The notes beneath the pieces are model-generated. The model had not been told where the DNA came from and made no database searches. It saw only the letters and a program-made list of their open reading frames with translations. From an uncultured Porphyromonadaceae bacterium (GTDB taxonomy: Bacteria > Bacteroidota > Bacteroidia > Bacteroidales > Muribaculaceae): a stretch of DNA of 48,030 bases. Shown here in pieces: positions 1-9,600 of the stretch (its first letter is position 1; the number at the start of each line of letters is the position of its first letter). A program made the translations under genes and the position numbers. The stretch spans positions 1 through 48,030 of the forward strand of contig URLF01000007.1 in the NCBI GenBank assembly GCA_900548705.1, in the 5' to 3' direction.

Positions 1-2
1 CT

Positions 3-617
3 GCCGGTGACGGCTATACAGTCCAGGCTGTCAGTCATCTCTACCGTCTGAAATGGAACGATGACATCAATCAGCAGTTCGCCGTCGACATTTTCGGCAA
101 AAACGCCACTGTCGAGGACCTCATCAACGCCGGTATCTGCGAACTTGAATTCGTGGGTACTGAAAAGGCCTCCAGCAACATACGTCAGAGCCTTCTGTCA
201 AGCGCACCTATGAGCTCGCTGGTGAAACGCGCCACCGCCCGCGCCATCGACGAGGCCATCATCAAGCTTCAGAACAGTCACGAGGAGTTCCGTACCGTTC
301 TCCCAATCATCGGTGGTGACGGCGAGAACCTCTACGCCGCCATCGGCACAAAGGAGGGGCTCACCGAGAAAGATGAGTATGAGATTCTCGAAGCACAGGA
401 AGATGAGAAAGGGAAACGCACATACAAATCTGTCGGCACCGTCAAGGCTGTCCCCGGAACCATCTGGAACAACGCCTACGGAGCTGAGGAGGAAATCAAC
501 AGCGACCCGAAGGCTTCTGAGGCTGACAAGGCCGCGCTAAGCTATGGCTACACACAGTTCAAAGGTAAGAAGGGTGACTTCCGAGGCTACTATCTGCGCC
601 TGAAGAAGAAAAAGTAA
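3..617 (+). CDS. 3' part of an uncharacterised protein
   Basis: The reading frame is open from the first bases of the window to the TAA at 615-617, so only the last 204 residues are seen and the start lies outside. A GTG at 153 is not a convincing start because the frame upstream has the same composition and protein-like sequence. The visible part is soluble and has no membrane segment. It has an Ala/Arg/Ile-rich helical stretch, then a compact beta-rich domain (LPIIGGDGENLYAAIG, KEGLTEKDEYEILE) and a basic tail ending in KKKK. The beta-rich end is loosely like small SH3/FlgT-C-like domains of periplasmic proteins, but this is a weak impression. Function unknown. A clear terminator follows. 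Confidence 0.75.
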   Translation, partial: AGDGYTVQAVSHLYRLKWNDDINQQFAVDIFGKNATVEDLINAGICELEFVGTEKASSNIRQSLLSSAPMSSLVKRATARAIDEAIIKLQNSHEEFRTVLPIIGGDGENLYAAIGTKEGLTEKDEYEILEAQEDEKGKRTYKSVGTVKAVPGTIWNNAYGAEEEINSDPKASEADKAALSYGYTQFKGKKGDFRGYYLRLKKKK

Positions 618-680
618 ACCACGCCGATGAATCCGGCGGTGTCTGCCCTCCACGCGTCAGGCATTTGCCAATCATTCCTG

Positions 681-713
681 AGACTGCCTAACAAGTTTGG
701 GCAGTCTCTTTTT
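681..713 (+). terminator. Rho-independent terminator after the first gene
   Basis: An 8-bp stem (AGACTGCC at 681-688 pairing with GGCAGTCT at 700-707) encloses an 11-nt loop and is followed by CTTTTTA. It lies 64 nt after the stop codon and separates this gene from the DUF4954 gene. Confidence 0.85.
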
Positions 714-885
714 ATCATTCATTTATTATGTCCCAAGGGGGGATGTAACCGCCGTTGGGGGAATAACCGCTGGATTGTCGGGGATATCTAATCCCCGGCA
801 TCGCCAGGGGGGACGTGACTTCCGGACTCGCAGGGACGACGGCCATGCCCCGGTAAACATCAGCCAAATCGACTTTTTGTTTGTG

Positions 886-920
886 TTTCGCGAATCTTTC
901 CCTGTTTTGTCGTAATTTTG
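886..920 (+). promoter_or_regulatory. Putative promoter of the DUF4954 gene
   Basis: TAATTTTG at 913-920 matches the Bacteroidetes -7 box TAnnTTTG. The -33 element is poor (TTTC at 886-889, 23-nt spacing). It lies 16 nt before the ATG, giving a very short leader. Confidence 0.5.
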
Positions 921-936
921 CAAAAACAATTGCATT

Positions 937-2985
937 ATGAGCCATACCATTCCCGACATGCAGGAGAAGACCCCCACTGTTTTCCGCAATCTCTCCCCGG
1001 AGGAGATTTCCCGGCTTGAGAGCCAAGGTTGCCGTTGCTCCGACTGGAGCAGGGTGAGGGTGGAAGAGCCGTTTGACTGCGGATGCTACCGCGAGGTGGA
1101 ATTCTCAGGCGACATCACATTGGGATGCGCCGGAGGAATGACCGCAGAAGGTGTCGGGGGGATTCCACGCCGATGCGGCATATATGACGCTGTTGTCGTA
1201 GGTTGCAATGTCGGAAGGGGTGTGTTCATCAACAATGTCAGGGGGGTACTGCTCAACCTCGACATCGAGGATGGTGCGGTTGTCGACTCGGTATATTCCA
1301 TAATCTCCACCGGCAAGAGCTGCTTCGGCAATGATGTCCGCGTCAATGTGCTGAGCGAGACCGGAGGACGCGAAGTGACCATTTCATCCGAGCTGTCGGC
1401 TCCGCTGGCTTACATGATGGCGTTTTACCGCCACAGCGCCTCCTTGTCGAAAGCCATTGACGCGATGGCGGTAAGACATGCTGCCGCCGCCCGTTCCCCC
1501 CGTGGCCATATCGGTCGCGACGCACGGATTGTCAACTGCGGCGAAATCACCGATGTCAGGATAGGGGAGGGGGCTGTCATCCGGGGAGCCGCCTCGCTGA
1601 CCAACGGTTCGGTAGGCCGGGCGTTTGTCGGCACCGGGGTCATCGCCCGCGATTTCATCATCCAAGACGGGGGAACGGCAGACACAGGCGCACGTCTCCA
1701 GGGATGCCTGGTAGGGCATTGCGCCGAGGTGTCATCAGGTTTCACCGCCCACGACACCTTGGTATTCACCAACAGCCGCCTGGAAAACGGGGAATCGGCC
1801 GCGGCCTTCTGCGGCCCCTTCACCACGACCATGCACAAGTCCACCCTCCTCATAGGCGGCCTGTTCTCATTCTTCAACGCCGGGTCAGGCACCAACCAGA
1901 GCAACCATCTCTACAAGCTCGGACCGATGCATCAGGGGATTCTCGCCCGGGGATGCAAGACCGGGAGCGACAGCTACATGATGTGGCCGGCGGCTGTCGG
2001 AGCGTTCACCACCGTCACCGGACGGCATTATTCCCACCCCGACACCCGTATCTTCCCATTCTCATACCTTATCAACGACCCCTCGGTGAAAGCCGGAAGC
2101 GCGTCGGTGCTGATTCCCGGTGCGGCTGTCGGTTCGGTGGGTCTCGCGCGGGATGTGGAGAAATGGCCGTCGAGAATCGGAGAAGCCGCCGAGAATGACC
2201 CTGTGAACTTCAATTGGCTGTCGCCATACACCGTAGGGAATCTCCTCGCAGGTGTCGCCAAACTGCGGGAACTGGGAGAGTGTGGAGAAACTCCCCTGAT
2301 TGAATTGGATGGTGTGGTGATTCCCCGCCGTGGCATCGCGAAGGGTATTGACCGCTACACGATGCTTTTAAGATTGTTCCTCGCCGGGGTGTTCCGCAGG
2401 AAAATCCTCGCGGTGGCGGCCACGAATCCTGAAATCACACCGGCGGCGTTGATTGACCGGCTGCGGGAAGCCCCCTCCACCGAGGGAGCGGGTCTGTGGG
2501 TTGACCTTTCCGGCCTTCTCGCTCCCCGCGAGGCCATCGACGATCTCGCCGGGGATATGATTTCGGATACGGAGATGACCATAGGTGAGGCCAACGCCAG
2601 ACTTGCGGAAATCCATGACCGCTACTCCTCATATTCCTGGAACTGGACCTGGCATAACATGCAGGGTGTGGCCGAAGCTGATTTCTCGGCCCTCACTGTC
2701 GACGACCTTCGCCGTATATTGTCATGGGGTGATGAGGCCGCCGGGCAACTGGAGGATCTTTTCATAAAGGATGCAGCCAAGGAATATGATCCGGAGAGAG
2801 CTTCACTCGGTTTCGGGATAGATGCCGGAGACCGCCGCGAGGAAATCCTCCAGGACTTCGCGAGGGTAAGGGGGGATTTGTCGGCACAGCGTTTCCTGGC
2901 GATGCTCCACCGCCGTGTTGATATTTTCCGGGGCGGTTTGAGGAGCATCCTTCTCCTGCTTGAGACCCCTTCCGAGGGGCTATGA
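937..2985 (+). CDS. DUF4954 family protein (left-handed beta-helix type)
   Basis: A 682-residue cytoplasmic protein without signal peptide or membrane segments. The first two thirds are made of short hexapeptide-like turns rich in Gly, Val, Ile and Asp (for example AVIRGAASLTNGSVG). These are typical of left-handed parallel beta-helices such as acyl- and nucleotidyltransferase trimers. The central SNHLYKLGPMHQG and SYMMWPAAVGAFT stretches and the long helical C-terminus agree with my recall of Bacteroidetes DUF4954 proteins. No biochemical role is established for the family that I know of. A sugar-nucleotide or acyltransferase-like activity would be a guess from the fold. The ATG at 937 follows the TAATTTTG box closely. 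The gene is monocistronic, with a repeat array starting directly after its stop codon. Confidence 0.8.
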   Translation: MSHTIPDMQEKTPTVFRNLSPEEISRLESQGCRCSDWSRVRVEEPFDCGCYREVEFSGDITLGCAGGMTAEGVGGIPRRCGIYDAVVVGCNVGRGVFINNVRGVLLNLDIEDGAVVDSVYSIISTGKSCFGNDVRVNVLSETGGREVTISSELSAPLAYMMAFYRHSASLSKAIDAMAVRHAAAARSPRGHIGRDARIVNCGEITDVRIGEGAVIRGAASLTNGSVGRAFVGTGVIARDFIIQDGGTADTGARLQGCLVGHCAEVSSGFTAHDTLVFTNSRLENGESAAAFCGPFTTTMHKSTLLIGGLFSFFNAGSGTNQSNHLYKLGPMHQGILARGCKTGSDSYMMWPAAVGAFTTVTGRHYSHPDTRIFPFSYLINDPSVKAGSASVLIPGAAVGSVGLARDVEKWPSRIGEAAENDPVNFNWLSPYTVGNLLAGVAKLRELGECGETPLIELDGVVIPRRGIAKGIDRYTMLLRLFLAGVFRRKILAVAATNPEITPAALIDRLREAPSTEGAGLWVDLSGLLAPREAIDDLAGDMISDTEMTIGEANARLAEIHDRYSSYSWNWTWHNMQGVAEADFSALTVDDLRRILSWGDEAAGQLEDLFIKDAAKEYDPERASLGFGIDAGDRREEILQDFARVRGDLSAQRFLAMLHRRVDIFRGGLRSILLLLETPSEGL

Positions 2986-3015
2986 CCGGAAAATTCCGGA
3001 AAATTCCGGAAAATT
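2986..3015 (+). repeat. Three tandem copies of CCGGAAAATT
   Basis: Three exact 10-bp copies (2986-2995, 2996-3005, 3006-3015) start at the base after the DUF4954 stop codon. Each copy brings an AAAATT tract at one-helical-turn spacing, and the junctions create TTCCGGAA palindromes. A/T tracts continue to 3048, up to the -33 box of the tRNA promoter. Confidence 0.9.
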
Positions 3016-3045
3016 TGAAAAAAATCGAATTTTTTTGTCAAAAAA

Positions 3046-3077
3046 TTTGGTGGATTCAAAAACTCGTCGTAACTTTG
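3046..3077 (+). promoter_or_regulatory. Promoter of the tRNA-Asp gene
   Basis: TTTG at 3046-3049, a 20-nt spacer and TAACTTTG at 3070-3077 form a near-consensus Bacteroidetes promoter. Phased A-tracts upstream would be expected to bend the DNA, as at strong stable-RNA promoters. The leader to the mature tRNA is about 80 nt and would be removed by RNase P. Confidence 0.8.
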
Positions 3078-3165
3078 CACTCGCAAACGACAAGGAACAA
3101 CAACCTTGAGACTTGCAAGAAAATAGTTCCCTGAAATTCTCTCAAAGGTCTATTACCTCAAATTT

Positions 3166-3239
3166 GGTGCGGTAGTTCAGCTGGTTAGAATACCTGCCTG
3201 TCACGCAGGGGGTCGCGAGTTCGAGTCTCGTCCGCACCG
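3166..3239 (+). tRNA. tRNA-Asp (anticodon GTC)
   Basis: A 74-nt cloverleaf. The acceptor stem GGTGCGG (3166-3172) pairs with CCGCACC (3232-3238), with discriminator G at 3239. The anticodon arm is CCTGC, loop CTGTCAC, GCAGG, giving GTC at 3200-3202. The T-arm carries GTTCGAGTC. CCA is not encoded and must be added after transcription, as is usual in Bacteroidetes. It has its own promoter and a terminator, so it is a single-tRNA transcription unit. Confidence 0.97.
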
Positions 3240-3252
3240 CTGGAGAGAGAGG

Positions 3253-3301
3253 AGAAGGAGTAGTGTCTGCCCTTTGGGGCTGCATTGCTCCTTCTTTTTT
3301 T
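3253..3301 (+). terminator. Terminator after tRNA-Asp
   Basis: AGAAGGAG (3253-3260) pairs with CTCCTTCT (3288-3295), and a small inner hairpin GCCC/GGGC sits in between. A run of seven T follows. Confidence 0.85.
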
Positions 3302-3338
3302 GTATTACCCCCCTACGATTCATCATCCCCGACACAAG

Positions 3339-4388
3339 ATGAAAACCATCCTCAGAAACATGTTGGCAATCCTGCTCCCGGCGATTCTCGCCGTGGGATG
3401 TTCCGGCTCGAAGGAGTTCCGCCTTGACGCGGCTTCCGACGACATCGGCACACAGAACGTCACCCTGATTTACTACACCGACGGTGCATACCGCGTTGAG
3501 AGCGTCCCCGCAATCGACGGGCAGTTCTCCCTCACCGCCAATGTCTCGGCCCCCACATTCGTCGAGGTCTACACCTCAGGCGGCTCGTTGCTCGGGGAGT
3601 TCATCGTCGAGGGGGGCGACCATATCGAGGCCCGTTTCTCGGCCATTAACCCCGAGAACATATCGATAAAGGGCAACAAGGATGCCGAACAGCTCGCCGA
3701 TTTCCTCAAAGAGAACCGTCCGCTGGTGGAGGGTAACGACATCGACGGCCTTAACCGCGCCATCGAGGAGTTTGTCAGGAAAGACCCGGAGCGGTTTGTG
3801 GCGACAGTCCTGCTCACCCGATATTTCACCGTCGAGGGATATGAGAACACCGCCCTGGAACTTACCCGACTGATTCCTGACAAATACCGCCGCGACAGGT
3901 TCACAGAGGGGTTCGAACAGCTGCTCAACGCCTCCCTCTCCTCCGATACCCTCTCTTTGGGGGAGGTGAGAGGTTTCTCGACTGGTGACAGCGCGATGGT
4001 GTTCACCCCCGCCGGGGCGCGCGTCAACCTGATAATGATTACCGACAACGACACCCGTGCGGCCGACTCGATAAAGACAATGCTCTCGGCCCTCCGTGCC
4101 GGTTCGCCCCGCGAGGAGACCCTGCGGATTGTCGATTTCGGGTGTGACCGCGACACGATGCAATGGAAAGCCACCCTGCGCTCTCTGCCCGACGACTATC
4201 CCGCCGGAATCACCCGCCTGTGGCTCAACGCCGGGATGGCCACCGAGGGGATTTCCCAGACCGCGCCGACCACCATCCCATACTTCATACTGACCGACTC
4301 CACAGGCCGCCTGCTCTACCGCAGCCCGTCGGTGTCGGCGACCCGCGCCGCCTATGGCCGGTTGCGCAAGACCCTCCCCGCCTCCTGA
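3339..4388 (+). CDS. Lipoprotein with thioredoxin-like fold lacking the CXXC motif
   Basis: A 349-residue protein with a lipoprotein signal (MKTILRN, hydrophobic core, lipobox AVGC with Cys21). The ATG at 3339 is chosen over an in-frame start at 3285, because the latter would lie in the tRNA terminator and spoil the signal peptide. Residues about 25-110 are beta-rich and resemble the DUF4369-type N-domain of Bacteroidetes thiol-disulfide lipoproteins. The end contains a typical thioredoxin late segment with a cis-proline (TTIPYFILTDSTGRLLYRS). No active-site CXXC is present: the only cysteine after the signal is in FGCDRD. A redox role is therefore unlikely, and a structural or chaperone-like role at the membrane is possible. 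It lies 45 bp upstream of yifB and may be co-transcribed with it. Confidence 0.75.
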   Translation: MKTILRNMLAILLPAILAVGCSGSKEFRLDAASDDIGTQNVTLIYYTDGAYRVESVPAIDGQFSLTANVSAPTFVEVYTSGGSLLGEFIVEGGDHIEARFSAINPENISIKGNKDAEQLADFLKENRPLVEGNDIDGLNRAIEEFVRKDPERFVATVLLTRYFTVEGYENTALELTRLIPDKYRRDRFTEGFEQLLNASLSSDTLSLGEVRGFSTGDSAMVFTPAGARVNLIMITDNDTRAADSIKTMLSALRAGSPREETLRIVDFGCDRDTMQWKATLRSLPDDYPAGITRLWLNAGMATEGISQTAPTTIPYFILTDSTGRLLYRSPSVSATRAAYGRLRKTLPAS

Positions 4389-4433
4389 AGGCTCTGATTC
4401 CCCCATTACCCTCACAAATCACCGTTACACACA

Positions 4434-5975
4434 ATGCTCGCGAAAGTCTGCGGCGCGGCCCTGCAAGGGATTGACGCCATCAAAATATCAATCGAGGCCC
4501 TGGTGGAGCCGGGCTTCTCGATTACTCTCGTAGGTATGCCCGACAAAGCTGTCAAGGAGAGCATACAGAGGGTGGAGTCTGCCATCAGCCATAGCGGACT
4601 CGACTTCCCTCGCCGCAAGATACTGGTCAACATGGCTCCCGCTGAGGTCAGAAAGGAGGGGGCGGCATATGACCTGCCGCTGGCTGTCGGCATCCTCGCC
4701 GCCGACCGGAAGCTCCCGGCGGCAATCCTCGACGGGTATATGATAATGGGTGAACTGTCGCTTGACGGTTCACTGCTCCCCATAAAGGGTGTGTTGCCGA
4801 TGGCCATCCTCGCCCGCAAGATGGGGCTGAAGGGATTCATCCTCCCGGCTCCGAATGCCACCGAGGCGGCGGTTGTCAACAACCTGCGGGTCTACGGCGC
4901 CAACACCCTGCGCGAGGTGATGGATCATCTGACCGGCCAATCCCCCATTCCTCCCACCGAGGTAGACACCCGTGGGGAGTTCGGCAAGGCTGTCGAGGAA
5001 TTCCCCTTTGACTTCTCCGACGTCAAGGGGCAGGAGAGTGTGAAACGTGCCTTCGAGGTGGCCTGTGCCGGAGGCCACAACATCCTCCTGGTGGGCCCTC
5101 CCGGTTCCGGCAAGTCAATGATGGCCAAACGGCTTCCCTCCATACTTCCTCCCCTCACCCTGCACGAGGCTCTGGAGACAACCAAAATCCATTCCGTGGC
5201 CGGAAATCTCAAAGGTGGTTCCCGTCTGATGAGCCATCGCCCCTTCCGCGCCCCACACCACACAATCTCCAATGTCGCCCTTGTCGGGGGAGGTGCGAAC
5301 CCAATGCCGGGAGAAATCTCCCTTGCCCATAACGGCATCCTTTTCCTCGACGAATTTCCTGAATTCAGCCGCACCGCCCTTGAGGTGATGCGTCAGCCTC
5401 TTGAAGACCGCAGCATCACCGTCTCCCGCGCGAAATACACCCTCCAGTATCCCGCGAGCTTCATGCTGGTGGCCTCGATGAACCCCTGTCCTTGCGGTTA
5501 TTACACACATCCCACCAAGGAATGCACCTGCACCCCCTCCCAGGTGCAGCGCTATCTCGGCCGCATCTCAGGCCCGTTGCTCGACCGCATAGACCTGCAG
5601 GTAGAGATACAGCCCGTACCGTTCAATGAGCTGCAAAGCGCGTCACAGGGGGAAAGCTCAGCCGACATACGCCGAAGGGTAATCGCCGCCCGCGCCATCC
5701 AGCAGGAGCGATACAAGGATTTCCCCGCCATCCACTGCAACGCCCAGATGGATTCGCGCTTGATTTCCCGCTGGGCCGTTCCCGATCCTGAAGCGATGAG
5801 AATCCTCGAACATACCATGACCCGCTTCGACATGTCGGCACGCGCCTATGACCGCATATTAAAGGTGGCGCGCACCATCGCCGATCTTGACACTTCCCCC
5901 TCGATAACCGCCCTTCATATGCGCGAAGCTGTCTCCTACCGCAACCTCGACCGCGCTTCCTGGGGCCTGAAGTAG
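4434..5975 (+). CDS. yifB: YifB family Mg-chelatase-like AAA+ ATPase (ComM-like)
   Basis: A 513-residue protein of the usual length for YifB/ComM. The N-terminal about 190 residues form the ChlI-like domain (GMPDKAVKESIQRVESA). They are followed by the AAA+ core with Walker A GPPGSGKS at about 221-228 and Walker B ILFLDEFPEF near 301. A cysteine cluster (NPCPCGYY and ECTC) precedes the arginine-rich sensor region and the C-terminal Mg-chelatase domain. In Vibrio and Acinetobacter ComM is a hexameric helicase that promotes branch migration during natural transformation. In Bacteroidetes the role is unproven, but the protein is conserved. All catalytic motifs appear intact. Confidence 0.93.
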   Translation: MLAKVCGAALQGIDAIKISIEALVEPGFSITLVGMPDKAVKESIQRVESAISHSGLDFPRRKILVNMAPAEVRKEGAAYDLPLAVGILAADRKLPAAILDGYMIMGELSLDGSLLPIKGVLPMAILARKMGLKGFILPAPNATEAAVVNNLRVYGANTLREVMDHLTGQSPIPPTEVDTRGEFGKAVEEFPFDFSDVKGQESVKRAFEVACAGGHNILLVGPPGSGKSMMAKRLPSILPPLTLHEALETTKIHSVAGNLKGGSRLMSHRPFRAPHHTISNVALVGGGANPMPGEISLAHNGILFLDEFPEFSRTALEVMRQPLEDRSITVSRAKYTLQYPASFMLVASMNPCPCGYYTHPTKECTCTPSQVQRYLGRISGPLLDRIDLQVEIQPVPFNELQSASQGESSADIRRRVIAARAIQQERYKDFPAIHCNAQMDSRLISRWAVPDPEAMRILEHTMTRFDMSARAYDRILKVARTIADLDTSPSITALHMREAVSYRNLDRASWGLK

Positions 5976-6143
5976 CCCCGATTCCGGGCTTCCCTCTTCC
6001 CTCAATCCAAAAGTTCTCTTTCCCATTAAAAAGCTCCCTAAAACCCGTAATCCGCCTGTATTTTTGTCGGTTTTCACGCCCGGCCATAGCCGGTGTGTAT
6101 CATATGCAACGGTTTAGGTGCGCTTGTCGCATCGGTTAGGTGC

Positions 6144-6173
6144 TTTAAATCAAATGATTATGTTGTAACTTTG
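6144..6173 (+). promoter_or_regulatory. Promoter of the small HTH gene
   Basis: TTTA at 6144-6147, an 18-nt spacer and TAACTTTG at 6166-6173. The leader to the ATG at 6263 is about 80 nt and AT-rich. Confidence 0.65.
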
Positions 6174-6262
6174 CAACGCCAAACCGACAACATCCTTACA
6201 CACGTATTCTTAATTCAAATAATCAAATTTCTTCTTATTCAAAACCTATAAACCATCATTTA

Positions 6263-6487
6263 ATGGAACCTATCGGACAGCTCATCAAGGAGGAACTCAC
6301 AGCCCAGGAACGTTCAGTATCATGGTTTGCCCGCAAACTGTGTATCGACCGTTCGAATGTCTATCGCCTTTTCCAGAAAAACAGTATTGACACTTCGTTG
6401 CTCACGCGCATTTCCCTGGTGCTTAACAAAGATTTTTTCCTGATGCTGTCAGACAATATGCACAAGAAGCAAAGTTCGCAACAGTAG
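6263..6487 (+). CDS. Small helix-turn-helix (Cro/CI-like) DNA-binding protein
   Basis: A 74-residue protein made of a single helix-turn-helix domain. The segment WFARKLCIDRSNVYRLFQK has the A-x-x-L-x-x-x-x-x-N-V-Y-R pattern of XRE/Cro recognition helices, and the rest is short helices with a Lys/Gln-rich tail. Such stand-alone proteins are common in Bacteroidales, and their targets are mostly unknown. It has its own promoter. It lies just upstream of, and on the same strand as, the highly expressed lipoprotein gene, so a regulatory link is possible but untested. Confidence 0.8.
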   Translation: MEPIGQLIKEELTAQERSVSWFARKLCIDRSNVYRLFQKNSIDTSLLTRISLVLNKDFFLMLSDNMHKKQSSQQ

Positions 6488-6515
6488 CGTGTCAACAATG
6501 CTACATATCAGCCGC

Positions 6516-6544
6516 TTGGGTGAAAAACATTTGCCGTAACTTTG
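6516..6544 (+). promoter_or_regulatory. Promoter of the 1060-residue lipoprotein gene
   Basis: TAACTTTG at 6537-6544 is a consensus -7 box. The -33 element is weak (TTGG at 6516-6519, 17-nt spacing). The leader is about 86 nt and ends in an A/T-rich stretch just before the ATG, which in Bacteroidetes can replace a Shine-Dalgarno site. Confidence 0.6.
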
Positions 6545-6630
6545 TCCTGATATAAATTCGCCGGTCTGTATCAGGCCGGAAACGTCACAAAAAAACATCA
6601 ATCCACATTAATAATTTTATAAAAAGTTTT

Positions 6631-9600
6631 ATGAACAAAGGTTTATTGAAAATCGCACTTCTTTCCGTTGTGTGTGGCTCGATACCTGTCGCGTTCACTT
6701 CCTGTAAGGACTACGACGACGATATCGACCGCCTCAATAAAGAAGTTGCAGAGAACAAGTCTGCGATTGACAACATTTCGCAGCAGGTTTCTCAGGGTGG
6801 TGTGATTAAGTCTGTCGCTCCTACTGCCGATGGCAAAGGCATTGTCATCACCGTGGAGGTTAACGGCAAGACCGAAAACTATACTATCAAGAACGGCGAG
6901 AACGGTAAGGACGCTACCATCTGGACCATCGACGCTGATGGCTACTGGTGTGAGAACGGTGTCCGCACCAACTACAAGGCTGTAGGCGAGAAGGGCGAGC
7001 AGGGCAAGCCCGGCGAAGACGGCAAACCCGGTGCTACCGGCAACCCCGGCGACTACTACAAGCCCAACGCCGAAGGTTACTTCGACCTCTATACCTGGGA
7101 TGCTGCCAAGGGTGAATACATCCTCAAGCAGAAGAACGCCATCTCCTACGCTACCGCCAACGACCACGTCACCGCTGTTGAGACCGCAAACGACGTGTTC
7201 CTCTATGGTATCGAGGGCTCTGAGGGCGTGATTGTCCTCGCCAAGACCGGCGCTCTCCGCAGCCTCGTCTTCAAGCCTGACTTCTACTATCAGGGTATCG
7301 AGGCCATGGACGCGGCTACCTTCAAGTTCGACGCCCTCTCGGTTAAGGCTGTCAATGCTGACGGTAACTTCGCCGGCGACAAGCCCACCGTGGGAAATGA
7401 GGTAAGCATGACCCCCGCCCTGGTTGCCAACTACTACCTCAACCCCTCTAGCGCTAACATCGACAACATCTTCGACCTCAGCTTCATCACCGAGGATCTC
7501 GAATATGTACGTAGCTCTTCTGTTACTGCCAAAATCTTTGACCGCAAGGCTGAGAATGGCATCCTGACCGTCAAGGCCAACCTCCAGGGTGACATCAAGG
7601 CTATCGCCGAGGATGAAATGGTTACTGTTCTGGCTCTCCAGGCTCGTCTCAACGAGAAAGCTGCTGCCGCTGACACCGTAATCACCTCTGACTTCGCCGC
7701 TGTCAAGGCTTCTTACTACACTGATATCGACCTGGCTGTCCCAACCACCGCCGTTGGTGTTACTCTTGACAACCCCGCCAAGCCCAACCACTGGTGGACA
7801 ACCGCCGAGGAGGCTATCAATGCTCCCGCCGCTCTCCAGATTGCATGGAACAACGACCAGGGTCTTGATATCTCCAAGTACATCCAGGCTGACTACACCA
7901 ACTCCAAGGGCAACCACATCGCTTGGGCTAAGCCTGTCAATGATTATGGTTTCAAGTATGAGTATGCTCTCGTTGGTTATGTAGACGGTAACAACAACAC
8001 TTCCCAGTCTGCCCACGCTGCCCTCAACCCCGCCAACAACGCTATCGTTCGCGCTCAGATGCCGACCGAGCAGGGTAAGGCTCAGCCTTGGGGTGCTGCT
8101 CAGAACAAGGCCAGCCTCGGTCGTATGCCGCTGGTTCGTGTCTGCCTCGTTGACACCGTTACCGCCAGCCGTCCCGTTGCTGCTGTCGCTTATGTGAAAC
8201 TTCAGATTGTTGAACCCGGTGCTGTGGCTCCTGAGGATGCCATCACTCCCGTCAACTTCGACTTCGGTAAGGCTTATACCGTAAGCTGCTCTGAGTCTCC
8301 CGAGGTATTCACCCTTACATGGGCCCAGATTGAGGCCAAGGTTCTTGCTGCTCTCAATATGTCCAAGGCTACATTCGAGAAGAACTACGAACTTCGTATG
8401 GATACCAAGACTTCTGACACATACGATGCTCAGCAGGTTGTTATTTCGGATAACAAGGCTATCAATGAAGTTCCTCAGGGTCAGGAATATGGTGTCGTAA
8501 CCAAGAAGCCGGATCCCACCCTGCCCCAGGGTACCGAGGTTATCGCTTGGTCTCTTCCTGCAAACTTCGTTTACGAGTATTTCACCGGTACAACCAAGCC
8601 TAAAGACATCAGCGTAGTGATTGTTTACGATGGTAAGCCCGGCACTGCTTATGCCAAGAACCATGTAGCTATCACACTGAAGTGGACTCCCTCACCTCTG
8701 AATGTTGATCCCAAAGCTGCTATTGATGACAACAGCAAGATTGCCGAGCTGTGGTTCACCTACAACTCACCCACATCTGCAGCTGATGGTGGTCTGAAGC
8801 AGGAAACTCACCTCAACGTCGCTGTTCCCGTCGGAACATTCACTGATGATTCCAAGTGTACCTTTGTTAACAAGCTGCTCTATCCGTTCGTAGGTAACAA
8901 GGTTGGTATCACCGGTCTCGATGAGACTACCTATCCTGCATATGTCAACCCCAAAGCTACTTTCGCTTTCGTTGATATCGAGCAGGCTTCCAAGGTTGCT
9001 ACTGGTATGTCAGGTGCTAAATACACCCTGGGTTATTCAGATGAAGGCAAGACTCTCACTGCAACTCTTAACGGAAGAACTCAGACCGTTGCCACTATCA
9101 ATCCTTCTACTTGGGAAATAGCATTTAATGCTGATCCCGAGAAAAACGGATATGCAAAGGACCTTCTTAACTACAAGGCTGCCAACCAGACATACATTAT
9201 GGATGGCAAGGAAGTTAACGGTCTTGATAAGAACATGACCTTGACTGCTACTATCGGTATTTCTGCTCTTAACAGCTGCGACAAGCCCATCAAGGACCTT
9301 ACCAACAATACCTACAACGTACGTTTCCTCCGTCCTGTTACTGTAGAGATGAAGGGTAACCCCGTACTCAAAGATGGTGTTGACAATGGTTCATCTATGC
9401 AGGTTGCAAACTACCTCAGCTTCATTGACTGGCGTAACATCGCTTTTACCGATGCCAACAAGTACCTTCTCTACTACGGTGTAGAAGGTGTCGTAGTCGG
9501 TGAACTCGATCCTATCAACGGTACTGTTGTTGAAGCTACCGCAACTGACATCACTGAATACGTTACCACCAACCTCAACGGTGGAACACTCGGTGTTACC

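Larger units (their letters stand above)
618..936. other. Intergenic region of 319 bp
   Basis: It holds the terminator at 681-713, a short hairpin at 779-797 (CGGGGAT, 5-nt loop, ATCCCCG) and the promoter of the DUF4954 gene near 886-920. The G-rich middle (about 735-850) contains no gene I can support. Short open frames there lack family resemblance. Confidence 0.6.

Noticed and set aside
153..617. GTG at 153 as a true gene start
   Set aside because: The same frame is open and protein-like back to the first bases of the window, so the gene begins outside.
6643..8664. A 673-codon open frame on the minus strand
   Set aside because: It lies opposite the large lipoprotein gene and arises from that gene's strong codon bias. 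The translation is Ser/Leu/Val/Gly-rich with no family pattern.
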